From JABMNT01 sp048262655 (GTDB lineage: Bacteria > Pseudomonadota > Alphaproteobacteria > Rhodospirillales > Casp-alpha2): a DNA stretch of 64,000 nt. Where the stretch lies: contig JBLXEY010000004.1 in NCBI GenBank assembly GCA_048262655.1, forward strand, positions 310,001 through 374,000. The letters run 5' to 3'. Below, in pieces: positions 34,014-43,172 of this stretch. The notes beneath the pieces were generated by a model. That model was not told the DNA's origin. It saw nothing but the letters and a program-made list of their open reading frames with translations, and did no database searches. Position 1 is the first letter of the stretch. Each line of letters starts with the position of its first letter. The position numbers and the translations under genes are program-made.

Positions 34014-34547
34014 ATGGCTCTTTTACCAATTATCGTCGCCCCGGACCCACGATTGAAAATCAAGGCGGAAGCTGTTGATGTGGTAGACGACGCGTTGCGC
34101 GAAGCTCTGGATGACATGCTGGAAACGATGTATGACGCCCCGGGGATCGGGCTGGCGGGCCCGCAAGTCGGGATTGGCAAACGCATTATCGTGGTTGATG
34201 TGCGCGATAACGGTGAAGATGACGGCGAGCCAAGTCCCTATCGGATGATCAATCCGGAAATCATTGAAGTCTCTGAAGATGACCGCATCCATGATGAAGG
34301 TTGCCTGTCGTTGCCTGATCAGTTCGCAGAAGTTGAACGGCCTGATTCGATTCGTGTTCGATATCTGGATGTAAATAATGAGATACAGGAACTGGACGCG
34401 GATGGTCTTCTGGCGACTTGCATTCAACACGAAATTGATCATTTGGACGGGATTTTGTTTGTTGATCACATTACCGCGCTCAAGCGCAAAATGATCTTGC
34501 GGAAGTTAACCAAAATCAAAAAACAAGCCGAGCGAAAATCCGCCTAA
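34014..34547 (+). CDS. def: Peptide deformylase
   Basis: A 177-residue Fe/Zn enzyme that removes the formyl group from nascent proteins. All three motifs are intact: GIGLAGPQVG, EGCLSLP (Cys ligand) and QHEIDHLDG (two His ligands and catalytic Glu). Its stop is immediately followed by the fmt start codon, so the two are translationally linked, as is usual. The insert DNGEDDGEPSPY near 62 is somewhat acidic but sits in a variable loop. Confidence 0.97.
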   Translation: MALLPIIVAPDPRLKIKAEAVDVVDDALREALDDMLETMYDAPGIGLAGPQVGIGKRIIVVDVRDNGEDDGEPSPYRMINPEIIEVSEDDRIHDEGCLSLPDQFAEVERPDSIRVRYLDVNNEIQELDADGLLATCIQHEIDHLDGILFVDHITALKRKMILRKLTKIKKQAERKSA

Positions 34548-35486
34548 ATGGCTGGTCTTCGGTTAATATTTATGGGGACGCCGGATTTTTCGGTGCCGGT
34601 CCTTGAGGGCTTGATCGAAGCTGGCCACGATGTCGTCTGTGTCTATGCACAACCGCCACGGCCAGCCGGGCGGGGGCAAAAAGAACGGCTGACTCCGGTC
34701 CACACTTGTGCCGAAGCGCATGGAATTGAAGTGCGCACGCCAATTTCTTTCAAAAAAGCGGACGTGCAGGAGGCTTTTGCCCGATTAAACGCGGATGTTG
34801 CGATTGTCGTCGCCTATGGATTGATATTGCCGAAAGCAGCGCTCGATGCGCCTCGGTTTGGATGCATCAACATTCATGCGTCCCTGTTACCCCGCTGGCG
34901 CGGGGCGGCACCGATCCAGCGCGCAATTCAGGCCGGTGACGCAAAATCGGGTGTCACCATTATGCAAATGGATGAAGGCCTCGATACGGGGGATATGCTG
35001 GCTGTATCGGAAACAGTGCTTACCAGTGAGACAACAGCCGGCATGCTGCATGATGCGTTATCTCAGATGGGCGCGGAACTGATTGTGAAGGTTCTTGATG
35101 ATCTGAGCGCGGGTCATCTTGAGCCGGTTAAGCAACCTGCAATCGGCGTGACCTATGCGACAAAACTAGAGAAGGCAGAAGGCAGGATCAACTGGATGCA
35201 GACCGCATCTGAAATTGATGCTCTGGTCCGCGCCTTCACGCCCTGGCCGGGCGTTTGGTTTGAATACCAGAACGAGCGTATTAAAGTTTTTTCCGTCGCC
35301 CGTATTGACCTAACTTGCGACGCTGTGCCCGGAACCGTATTGGATGATAAATTGACGGTCGCTTGCGGTGAAGGCGCCGTCCAGATTACAGAGCTGCAAC
35401 GTGCTGGTAAAAAGCGCGCAAAAGCTGAAGACGTTCTGCGAGGATTCCCGATTGAAGCGGGTAGTGTCTTTAGCCGCTCGTCTTAG
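34548..35486 (+). CDS. fmt: Methionyl-tRNA formyltransferase
   Basis: A 312-residue enzyme that formylates initiator Met-tRNA. The formyl-folate-binding SLLPRWRGAAPIQRAI with catalytic residues (Asn in CINIHASLLP, Asp in MDEGLDTGDM) and the C-terminal tRNA-binding domain (about 205–310, ending KKRAKAEDVLRGFP) are complete. It starts on the base after def ends and overlaps the next convergent gene by 4 bases. Confidence 0.97.
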   Translation: MAGLRLIFMGTPDFSVPVLEGLIEAGHDVVCVYAQPPRPAGRGQKERLTPVHTCAEAHGIEVRTPISFKKADVQEAFARLNADVAIVVAYGLILPKAALDAPRFGCINIHASLLPRWRGAAPIQRAIQAGDAKSGVTIMQMDEGLDTGDMLAVSETVLTSETTAGMLHDALSQMGAELIVKVLDDLSAGHLEPVKQPAIGVTYATKLEKAEGRINWMQTASEIDALVRAFTPWPGVWFEYQNERIKVFSVARIDLTCDAVPGTVLDDKLTVACGEGAVQITELQRAGKKRAKAEDVLRGFPIEAGSVFSRSS

Positions 35487-36520
35487 TCATCAAGCGCCGA
35501 CAACATTGGCGCCGCGTCATCCACTTTGATAATATTATCAATGCCTTGTTTCATTTCAGACATGATGAATTCGGCCCGGCGTCCTGGGCCGCCGGCGTGT
35601 TTGTTCGGGAACAGACGGGACCAGGCATCCATTTTAACGCTTAAGGCGCAAAGCACACCACCAATCGTCAGGTGATAGCTGGAGATAAGGCTTTCGACCT
35701 TACGGAACCGCTCGGCCGAAATTTTATCCCACATATGTTTGGTGCCGCGTTCAAAATTTTCAAAACGCCCGGTTACCGCGGCCATCCGTTCATTGATTGT
35801 CGCTTCAATATGATTAATGGTGAGCATCAAGTTTTGGTCATTTTTAAACTGATAATTGCCGCGAAGTTCGTCCATGGCATCCAGAAACTCGGTAATAATT
35901 GGCTCAATCGAGTCCAGACATTGGCGATAATAAGAAAGCGATAAAAAGATATCGCCATAGTCTTCCATAAATTTGGGAATTTCATCAGGTTTGATTTCCA
36001 GCATTTCTGACATTTGCTGAATTTTCCCCAGTGCTTTCTTAACGTCGGGATCACGAAACAACTTCACCACGTCCTGAAAGTTCTCAATGTCCATTTCATC
36101 GCTGCCATAAATATGCTGAATCAGCGGGCGCGTGAAATCGGTCATATAGGAGGTCAGTTCCTTATTTTTTGAGTCCGAGAGCTTTAAATCATTCACATTT
36201 TCGATGTTGATATTCAGGCTTCGCAAGCTAATACGCAGGCTGTAGACATCATAGCTTGGTAATAAACCCAACTGTCGCATCATCACCAGGTCGCTAGGCG
36301 GGTCCGCGACATCCCAATTAAATTCTTTAGAAAGGTCTTCGATCTCCAACTGACCGCTACCGCCATCCGTCGTCGAAAACAGTTCAACAACACTCTTAAG
36401 CCGGACATTTTTGATTAACCGGGCGCGACTGAGCGCAGGCGTTTCCAATGGCAAGATTTGCAACGGCAACACATGGAGGGAGTCCCGGTCTGTATCAAGG
36501 AGATCGTCTTCGTCAGACAT
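35483..36520 (-). CDS. Hypothetical protein of 345 residues, mostly helical
   Basis: No family was recognised. The protein is mostly α-helical by composition, without signal peptide or membrane segments. The acidic N-terminus (SDEDDLLDTDRDS) leads to a short LPLQILPLETPALSRARL segment; two further helical blocks lie at about 150–240 (IQQMSEMLEIKPDEIPKFMEDY) and 250–340. It ends 4 bases into fmt, tail to tail, and is divergent from truA with 157 bases between. Its place among translation and lysine-synthesis genes does not reveal a job. I think it is real because the frame is long, has no rival, and its codon use matches its neighbours. Confidence 0.75.
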   Translation of the reverse strand: MSDEDDLLDTDRDSLHVLPLQILPLETPALSRARLIKNVRLKSVVELFSTTDGGSGQLEIEDLSKEFNWDVADPPSDLVMMRQLGLLPSYDVYSLRISLRSLNINIENVNDLKLSDSKNKELTSYMTDFTRPLIQHIYGSDEMDIENFQDVVKLFRDPDVKKALGKIQQMSEMLEIKPDEIPKFMEDYGDIFLSLSYYRQCLDSIEPIITEFLDAMDELRGNYQFKNDQNLMLTINHIEATINERMAAVTGRFENFERGTKHMWDKISAERFRKVESLISSYHLTIGGVLCALSVKMDAWSRLFPNKHAGGPGRRAEFIMSEMKQGIDNIIKVDDAAPMLSALDD

Positions 36521-36627
36521 AAATTATTCACACCAGTAATTTTTTTGCAGTAGTTGCATTACAACCTACCAGAAATAGCCAAAATACCAAGAAAACTGTA
36601 ATTCGCATATGTGACTGCCTGTTAATG

Positions 36628-36661
36628 TCCGTCTGAACAAATTAAGGGTCGATCAGACGGA
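36628..36661. promoter_or_regulatory. 9-bp inverted repeat just upstream of truA
   Basis: TCCGTCTGA (36628–36636) and TCAGACGGA (36653–36661) are perfectly inverted around a 16-base loop and end 16 bases before the truA start codon. If it lies within the mRNA leader it would form a stem close to the ribosome site; it could also be an operator. Confidence 0.4.
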
Positions 36662-36677
36662 TTGGGCGCGGTACAAG

Positions 36678-37421
36678 ATGCCCATGGCTCGGTATCACTT
36701 GAAAATCGAATATGATGGGCGCCCCTTTGTTGGATGGCAACGTCAGGACAATGGGCCGTCTGTACAACAGTTTATCGAAGAAGCCATCCATCGGTTTTCA
36801 GGCGAACCTGCTACTCTGTTCGTTGCCGGGCGAACAGATAAAGGGGTTCATGCGCTTAATCAGTCGGCACATGTTGATTTGCAGAAGGTCTGGCCCGTTG
36901 ATCGGATCCGTGATGCTTTGAATGCGCAGTTGCGGCCTAATCCGATAGCTATCCTTTCCGCAGAAATTGTCGATGAAGACTTTCATGCCCGGTTTTCTGC
37001 GAAAGAACGGGCCTATGTTTACCGAATTACCAATCGCCGCCCGCCCTTGACCGTTGACCGGGGCTTGAGCTGGTGGGTGCCGGTTGCGCTTGACCCGACA
37101 GCTATGAAAGATGCCGCGCCTGTGCTGCTTGGTAAACATGACTTTACAACATTTCGTGCGACCGCCTGTCAGGCTAAGTCGCCGATCAAGACGCTTGATC
37201 AACTCGACGTCGAGTGGGGCGGCAACGAGATCAAGATATACGCGCGGGCCCGCTCTTTTTTATATCATCAGGTTCGAAATATCGTCGGTTCCCTCAAATT
37301 GGTTGGCGAAGGCAAGTGGACAAAAGACGATTTATTCAAAGCACTTGAAGCCAAAGATCGGCGCGCCGGAGGGCCGACCGTTCCGGCGGATGGGTTGTAT
37401 TTGACCGATGTGGTTTATTGA
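36678..37421 (+). CDS. truA: tRNA pseudouridine synthase A
   Basis: Makes pseudouridine at positions 38–40 of tRNA anticodon arms. It is 247 residues, the family's usual length, with the catalytic Asp in AGRTDKGVHALNQ (near 54) and the C-terminal FLYHQVRNIVGSL and PADGLYL motifs. ATG 36684 (two codons later) is an alternative start; neither has a strong ribosome site, and a stem-loop lies just upstream. Confidence 0.96.
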   Translation: MPMARYHLKIEYDGRPFVGWQRQDNGPSVQQFIEEAIHRFSGEPATLFVAGRTDKGVHALNQSAHVDLQKVWPVDRIRDALNAQLRPNPIAILSAEIVDEDFHARFSAKERAYVYRITNRRPPLTVDRGLSWWVPVALDPTAMKDAAPVLLGKHDFTTFRATACQAKSPIKTLDQLDVEWGGNEIKIYARARSFLYHQVRNIVGSLKLVGEGKWTKDDLFKALEAKDRRAGGPTVPADGLYLTDVVY

Positions 37422-37475
37422 TGATCAGATCGCGTTCACATTGAACAGATCTCTGCAACAGGCTATAGCAGGAGC

Positions 37476-37838
37476 ATGAGTGATATGCAGTTAAATCTTA
37501 ATCCTCAGAATAATTCTGGTTCGAACGGGAATTCATCACGTCCCGATAGCCCTGTCATGGGATGGTTTGCTGTTGCATTTGGGTTTTTGGGTATTTTTAC
37601 AATTGGCATCATATTTGTGCCGTTAGGTTTCATTTGCTCAATACTGGCAATTTTGTTTGGTCAGATCGCCTGGGGCTTTATTGGCCTGCTTCTGGCTATC
37701 ATGGGGCTTATTACCTCGCCAAACCTTTTGGTGCTGATTGGAATGGCAGCGTTTTATCAGTGGTTTGACGTTAGTGATATCTTGATGCCGTTCTTCGATC
37801 TTATTGGGGTTGAGCCCCCACAGGGCGAAGACATTTAG
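37476..37838 (+). CDS. Small membrane protein with a polar Asn/Ser-rich head
   Basis: A 120-residue protein: about 27 polar residues (SNPQNNSG-like, rich in Asn, Ser, Gly), then two or three membrane segments (GWFAVAFGFLGIFTIGIIFVP, ICSILAILFGQIAWGF, LLLAIMGLITSPNLLVL) and an acidic end. It resembles the small DUF4190-like membrane proteins but I cannot name it. Its end overlaps the convergent membrane-protein gene by 4 bases. An AGCAGGAG site precedes the ATG region. Confidence 0.7.
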   Translation: MSDMQLNLNPQNNSGSNGNSSRPDSPVMGWFAVAFGFLGIFTIGIIFVPLGFICSILAILFGQIAWGFIGLLLAIMGLITSPNLLVLIGMAAFYQWFDVSDILMPFFDLIGVEPPQGEDI

Positions 37839-38395
37839 CTGGTCACGATTTGATCGAGCGTCAGACCGAGCAGAAAATCCAAAAAGACAACGCCAATCGA
37901 GGCGCTTATTGAGATATCGAGCGCTGTTTTTGCAATAAAACCAATATAAAAAAAGCTCCAGAGCAAAACCAGCAGTGATAAGATTTCGGACAGGGCAATG
38001 GGAATTATCCCCACCAAACCCAGGCTGATCACGCCAACAAACAAGGCATATTGGGGAACCAGAGACCAGTTATAGGCGATCATAAAGCCCAGGAAATTAT
38101 CGCGGCATCCCATGGATCGCGACAGCGCCTCCATAACAACGGGAAACACTAGCCACGAGAGCACATAGGCAGATAGTTCACCCGACAGAAAGGCCGCCAA
38201 GTCGATTTCGACTTCCGTTTCCAAAAGCCGAATGGCGATGAGGGCCAGGAACAGAGGGGCAACGATAAAAGCCGCACGAAAGGAATACCAAAATCCGTCG
38301 ATTGAAGGTTTAAAGAAGGACAGGCCATTTTTATCGAACCGTGCCAATCGACACGCGCCATAGAGCGCCCGCACGGTATCGGGGGTAAAAATCAT
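37835..38395 (-). CDS. Membrane protein, unknown function, coupled to dapE
   Basis: A 186-residue protein with about five membrane segments (FIVAPLFLALIAIRLLE, LSAYVLSWLVFPVVMEAL, SLVPQYALFVGVISLGLVGIIPIALSE, LSLLVLLWSFFYIGF, ISASIGVVFLDFLLGL). Its start codon overlaps the dapE stop by 4 bases (ATGA), so it is the last gene of the dapD–dapE operon. Conserved charged motifs suitable for a transporter are few. It resembles uncharacterised YIP1-like alphaproteobacterial membrane proteins; role unknown. Confidence 0.75.
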   Translation of the reverse strand: MIFTPDTVRALYGACRLARFDKNGLSFFKPSIDGFWYSFRAAFIVAPLFLALIAIRLLETEVEIDLAAFLSGELSAYVLSWLVFPVVMEALSRSMGCRDNFLGFMIAYNWSLVPQYALFVGVISLGLVGIIPIALSEILSLLVLLWSFFYIGFIAKTALDISISASIGVVFLDFLLGLTLDQIVTS

Positions 38396-39546
38396 TTCTT
38401 CAGGCCAAAATACCCAACGATAATATGCTCATAAATATCGGCCAGTGTTGCAATGTCATCGAGGCTGACATTTTCGTCAACTTTGTGAGCTGTCGCGTTT
38501 CGCATGCCAAATTCGGAAACCGCACAAATATCTTTAATAAATCGTGCATCCGAGGTGCCGCCGGTCGTGCTCAGGTCTGTTTCAATACCCGTAACTGTTT
38601 TAATGGAACTGCTTATGAGTTCACTGAGCTTCCCCGGTGGCGTCAGAAATGACTCACCCGAGATGCTGATCGTCATATCGTGATCACCGGCAATATCGCT
38701 GCGATGCGTTTCCAGCAGTTCGCTTAAACTGGCTCCGGTGTGCTGATCGTTGAACCGAATGTTGATGCGGCCCATCGCTTTTGCCGGAATGATATTCGTT
38801 GCATCATTTCCAATCTCGATGTTGGTGATTTCAAGATTGCTGGCCTGAAAAAAGTCATTGCCTTCATCAAGAACCAAGCCGTCGATATCGCTGAGAAATT
38901 TGAGCAGCCGAGGGACCGGGTTATCTGCTAGATGCGGGTAAGCCACATGGCCTTGTGTGCCATGTACGGTGATCGTCGCGTTCATGCTGCCACGTCGACC
39001 AATTTTTGCCATATCACCAACGCGTTCGACGCTGGTCGGTTCCCCGACCAGACAATGATCGATGATCTCACCGTGTTCCCTTAACCAGCCGAGCATCTTG
39101 CGGGTCCCGTTGATTGCAGGTCCCTCTTCGTCGCCGGTGATCAAAAAGCTGATTGATCCGTTAAAGTCTGTGCCAAATCTGTCAACGACCCGACTTGCTG
39201 CTGCCGCAAAGCAAGCAACAGCGCATTTCATGTCACATGCCCCACGACCGAAGAGGTGCCCCTCCTTGATTTCGGCGGCAAAGGGATCAACGGACCAGTC
39301 TTTTCGATCGCCAATGGGGACAACATCCGTATGTCCGGCAAAACAAAAGTTTGGGCCGGACGTTCCCAGCCGGGCGTACAGATTATCGACGTCCGGAGTG
39401 CCGATTTCCGAATAGGGCAACCGGTGGCAAACAAACCCCAGACCTTCGAGCTTCGCTTGCAAGACGTCAAGAGCACCCGCGTCAATCGGTGTTACGCTTG
39501 GGCAGCGAATCAGGTCCTGACTGAACTCAACGGGATCAATGCTCAT
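38392..39546 (-). CDS. dapE: Succinyl-diaminopimelate desuccinylase
   Basis: A 384-residue dinuclear zinc peptidase-family enzyme in lysine and diaminopimelate synthesis. FAGHTDVVPIGD (zinc-binding His and Asp), GRGACDMKCAVACF, TGDEEGPAINGT (catalytic Glu pair) and STTGGTSDARFI are all present. It lies 2 bases after dapD in the same direction and overlaps the next membrane-protein gene by 4 bases, giving a tight operon. Confidence 0.96.
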   Translation of the reverse strand: MSIDPVEFSQDLIRCPSVTPIDAGALDVLQAKLEGLGFVCHRLPYSEIGTPDVDNLYARLGTSGPNFCFAGHTDVVPIGDRKDWSVDPFAAEIKEGHLFGRGACDMKCAVACFAAAASRVVDRFGTDFNGSISFLITGDEEGPAINGTRKMLGWLREHGEIIDHCLVGEPTSVERVGDMAKIGRRGSMNATITVHGTQGHVAYPHLADNPVPRLLKFLSDIDGLVLDEGNDFFQASNLEITNIEIGNDATNIIPAKAMGRINIRFNDQHTGASLSELLETHRSDIAGDHDMTISISGESFLTPPGKLSELISSSIKTVTGIETDLSTTGGTSDARFIKDICAVSEFGMRNATAHKVDENVSLDDIATLADIYEHIIVGYFGLKK

Positions 39547-39548
39547 TT

Positions 39549-40391
39549 TTAATCGCGCAACAAATCGTTGATCGAGGTTTTAGAGCGTGTTTGCTCGTCA
39601 ACACGCTTCACAATAACGGCGCAGTATAGCGACGGTCCGGGAGTTCCATCAGGCAAAGGCTTGCCGGGCATGGAGCCGGGAACCACAACAGAGTAGGCGG
39701 GGACGCGACCATAGAAGATTTCACCGGTGGCCCGATCGATGATTTTGGTCGAGGCACTGATAAAGACGCCCATGGACAAAACGGAGCCCTCTTCAACAAT
39801 AACCCCTTCGACAACCTCGGAGCGCGCACCGATAAAGCAGTTGTCTTCGATGATAACCGGATCGGCTTGCAGAGGCTCCAGGACGCCACCAATGCCGACA
39901 CCACCAGACAGGTGGACGTCTTTTCCGATCTGTGCGCATGAGCCGACGGTCACCCAGGTATCGACCATTGAACCGGTGTCTACATAAGCACCTAAATTGA
40001 CAAAACTGGGCATAAGGACAACGCCAGGTGCGATATAGGCGGAACGACGGACAATGCAGTTGGGAACAGCCCGGAAGCCGGCGTCTCTGAACGCGGCATC
40101 ATCCATGCCGTCAAATTTGGAGGGGACTTTATCGAACCAGCTGGAGCCTCCTGGCCCGCCTGAAATGGGGGCCATGTCTGAAAGCCGAAAAGACAGCAAC
40201 ACTGCCTTTTTCAGCCACTGATTTACATGCCAGCCATCGGATGTTTTTTCAGCGACACGGGCTTTCCCTGAATCCATCATCGATAATGCCGTATCTACGG
40301 CATCGCGAACTTCGCCTTTGGTGTCAACGGAAACACCATCACGGGCTTCCCAAGCGGCATCGATAGCTGTTTGTAAATCAGTTGTGCTCAT
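39549..40391 (-). CDS. dapD: Tetrahydrodipicolinate N-succinyltransferase
   Basis: Succinylates tetrahydrodipicolinate, the step before DapC and DapE. About 280 residues. The left-handed β-helix shows as hexapeptide repeats (VRRSAYIAPGVVLMPSFVNLGAYVD, then GVGIGGVLEPLQADPVIIED), and SGGPGGSSWFDKVPSKFDG lies before it. A longer frame begins at 40472, but alignment starts at MSTTDLQTAIDAAWEARDG (ATG 40391). First gene of the dapD–dapE operon. Confidence 0.95.
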   Translation of the reverse strand: MSTTDLQTAIDAAWEARDGVSVDTKGEVRDAVDTALSMMDSGKARVAEKTSDGWHVNQWLKKAVLLSFRLSDMAPISGGPGGSSWFDKVPSKFDGMDDAAFRDAGFRAVPNCIVRRSAYIAPGVVLMPSFVNLGAYVDTGSMVDTWVTVGSCAQIGKDVHLSGGVGIGGVLEPLQADPVIIEDNCFIGARSEVVEGVIVEEGSVLSMGVFISASTKIIDRATGEIFYGRVPAYSVVVPGSMPGKPLPDGTPGPSLYCAVIVKRVDEQTRSKTSINDLLRD

Positions 40392-40538
40392 TTTCTTAGA
40401 TCCTATTTCGTACGCTGAAGTGTAACATGAAATTAGCCGCCGGAACATGCGCGAACCCAGCGCGACTGTCAATATTTGCGACCCTTTGATGCAGTTTAAA
40501 TCGTCTTACCAGAGAGAGGGGGGAGTCGGGAAAATAGA

Positions 40539-41267
40539 TTAAGCGGGTTGTCGGAGCACAACTGAATGAAGCCAGTCCGTCAAATCGTCCACCACATGGT
40601 GAATATGATCCCCCACAGAACCTTCGCGTGCCCAATCTGAATCCGTTTGAACCCAAACAGTTTTCATGCCTAGCGCCGCAGCAGGCGCCAGATTCCGGGC
40701 CATGTCTTCGACCATAACTGACGTATTTGGGTCAAGGCCAAAGGTGGCGATCATCTTTTCATAAACGCCGAAGTCCGGCTTTGGCGTGTATTCGCTGTCA
40801 ACAATATCAAATATACCATCGAAGTGATGGCGAATTCCCAGTTTGCCGGTAACATTTTCAGCGTGTTTGGTCGACCCGTTGGTAAAGATCACTTTACGCC
40901 CCTTCAGATTGGAAAGTGCCTGGTCCAGTTCCGGGGCGGCAGAGATTGGACTTAAATCAATATCGTGGACATAGTTAAGGTATTCTTCAGGCGACGTTCC
41001 ATGGACGGTCATCATTCCCCGCATGCTCGTACCATATTCGCGGAAGAAGCTCTTTTGCACTTTGTGGGCTTCATCCCACGCCAGGTCCAGTGCCTGCATA
41101 ATGAATTCAGTGATTTTACGGTCCACTTGATCGAATAGACGCGATGACGATGGATATAACGTGTTGTCCAGGTCAAATACCCACGTCTCGATGGAGTCAA
41201 ATTCACCTGAATGTCCTAGTATGTCTTGATTTTTCTCCATAGCCGTATTTGACTGAGAGGTGTACAT
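40539..41267 (-). CDS. HAD-family pyrimidine 5'-nucleotidase-like protein
   Basis: A 242-residue HAD-IA enzyme of the group related to yeast Sdt1: motif I VFDLDNTLYPSSSRLFDQVD, motif II IFTNGSTKHAEN, motif III Lys in TPKPDFGVYEKM and motif IV MVEDMARNLAPA. In many alphaproteobacteria this gene stands beside dapD, as here (about 150 bases upstream). Neither ATG 41267 nor ATG 41240 (MEKNQ) has a clear ribosome site, so the start is uncertain by about 9 residues. Confidence 0.88.
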   Translation of the reverse strand: MYTSQSNTAMEKNQDILGHSGEFDSIETWVFDLDNTLYPSSSRLFDQVDRKITEFIMQALDLAWDEAHKVQKSFFREYGTSMRGMMTVHGTSPEEYLNYVHDIDLSPISAAPELDQALSNLKGRKVIFTNGSTKHAENVTGKLGIRHHFDGIFDIVDSEYTPKPDFGVYEKMIATFGLDPNTSVMVEDMARNLAPAAALGMKTVWVQTDSDWAREGSVGDHIHHVVDDLTDWLHSVVLRQPA

Positions 41268-41438
41268 GTTTGCAAGCTTATTCTGGGAATCATTTCGTTG
41301 AATGGGCTGGATTGTATCCAGGCGGTTGCTTTTGTTTTTTCTGCGTTTGACGATTGAACAGATCGATTGCTTGTTGCAGAGGCCGCCAGTCGCCAGATTG
41401 GCGGAAATACAGCGTTAACCGGGGAGCGATGGGGTTAG

Positions 41439-43130
41439 ATGGCGGATAGGGCCGAATTAGAAACCGCTGGAAAAGTGGTGACTGCAACAAGCTCGGAAGC
41501 GGAGTTTTTGCTGGCTGGATATCCAGGTGCAGCAGTCTTAATCAATGATGATCTGCAGGTTGTTCGCGCGAATCCTGCGGGCGAGGGACTACAAGCCCTT
41601 ATATCCCACAACGCTATTCCCGAAATTAAGGATTTAGTCCATAAATCAGGTGGCGTGAATACAGTCACGGCGGAAACTGTCGAATTATCAAGCACCAAAG
41701 GTGCGATTATCCTTGATTTAACGGTTGTTCCGGTTGGAGCCCAACAATATTTGGTGCTGGCTCGAGACCAGACAATGGAGAAAAATCTGCGCAGTGCGCT
41801 GGTAGAATCTCGCCAACGTTATAAAGATCTTGTCGAAATATCGAGCGATTTTTGCTGGGAAACCTCTCGCGATGGCGTTTTTCAGTTTGTTTCCCCAAAA
41901 GGCGCCCTTGGGTATACGGCCGATGAATTAATTGATCAAAAAGCCGAAACGTTCATCGTTAACCCAGAAGATTTTACGCCGGTTCCGTTCGAGAGTCGCA
42001 GACCCTTGGACGAAATCGAAATCTGGTTCAAATGTAAAGATGGCACAGATGCTTGTATGATGCTGTCTTGTGTTCCGCTTTATCATGAAAAAGAAGGTGC
42101 CGAAAACTGGTCAGGTATGCGGGGCGTTTGCCGTGACGTCACCATCGAACGCGCAAATGAATCCGCATTGAACAGGGCCCGCCACAGGGAACAGATTCTT
42201 GGTTATATTGTCAGCATGATTCGCGACGAACTTGAACCCGAGAACATGTTATCGGCTGCTGCGAAAGCGGCAACACGGGCGCTCGAAGTTGTCGGTTGCC
42301 GGATTTACAGATTGACGGAACCAAACACCTTCGCGATTGCTGCAGAATATGGAAATACGGCAAACACCCAGGATCTTGATGAGAACCTGGATATTCTAGA
42401 ACCAAACGGCAAAGTGATTGAGCGCAAAATAGGGCAGTGGACCTATTTTGCGGTAGCAACCCATTATCGCAACGTGATCAATGGGGCAATCGGAATATGG
42501 GTAAATGATGTAAAGGGTACCTGGGCAGACGATCTGCAAATCTTGCTGGGGGATGTGGCCAATCAATTGGGTATCGCGAATGAGCAGATCGCCAATCACG
42601 AACGGATTGTCGCCTTGTCGAGAACAGATGGGATGACAGGTTTGCTCAATCGTCGGGCCTTTTTCGAAGAAGAACTCCCCCGGCGGTTATCGCGACTGGC
42701 GAGAAGTCGGGAAACGGCAGCGCTGTTTTATGTGGATATGGATAATTTTAAACGTGTTAACGATGTTCACGGCCATCAGGCTGGCGACGATGCGATCCTT
42801 TTCCTGAGAGATTTGCTTATGGACTTTTCCCGTCCGGGCGATGTCATCGCCAGGCTCGGCGGTGACGAGTTTGCGATGTGGCTGGACGGTATCTCACTAG
42901 AAGTGACGGAAAGCCGTGCGGGGGCTCTTATTGATGCCAGTAAAGCGATGGCGCAGTTTTCTGGAGATGCTGACCATCCGTTAGGGATATCCGTTGGCGT
43001 TGCCGTTTATGACCCGGATCAAGAGGAAACCTTCGATGGCATGCTGGCTCGCGCAGATGAAGCCATGTATGCCGTTAAAAAAGACGGAAAGGGCGGATTC
43101 CTGTTGGCTCCGCCTCCCGCAGGACAATGA
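41439..43130 (+). CDS. Diguanylate cyclase with PAS and GAF sensor domains
   Basis: A 563-residue soluble protein. A PAS-like domain (about 20–115), a second PAS domain (about 120–240; RYKDLVEISSDFCWETSRDG), a GAF domain (about 255–395) and a GGDEF domain (about 400–555) follow in order. The active site is intact (ARLGGDEFAMW), and RPGD five residues before it is a proper inhibitory I-site, so it should make c-di-GMP with feedback control. There is no membrane segment or signal peptide. The two DUF2336 genes follow in the same direction after 42 bases and may form one transcript. Confidence 0.93.
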   Translation: MADRAELETAGKVVTATSSEAEFLLAGYPGAAVLINDDLQVVRANPAGEGLQALISHNAIPEIKDLVHKSGGVNTVTAETVELSSTKGAIILDLTVVPVGAQQYLVLARDQTMEKNLRSALVESRQRYKDLVEISSDFCWETSRDGVFQFVSPKGALGYTADELIDQKAETFIVNPEDFTPVPFESRRPLDEIEIWFKCKDGTDACMMLSCVPLYHEKEGAENWSGMRGVCRDVTIERANESALNRARHREQILGYIVSMIRDELEPENMLSAAAKAATRALEVVGCRIYRLTEPNTFAIAAEYGNTANTQDLDENLDILEPNGKVIERKIGQWTYFAVATHYRNVINGAIGIWVNDVKGTWADDLQILLGDVANQLGIANEQIANHERIVALSRTDGMTGLLNRRAFFEEELPRRLSRLARSRETAALFYVDMDNFKRVNDVHGHQAGDDAILFLRDLLMDFSRPGDVIARLGGDEFAMWLDGISLEVTESRAGALIDASKAMAQFSGDADHPLGISVGVAVYDPDQEETFDGMLARADEAMYAVKKDGKGGFLLAPPPAGQ

Positions 43131-43172
43131 TGATCGAAATGACATATTCGATTGGGCAGGAATTATAGCAGA

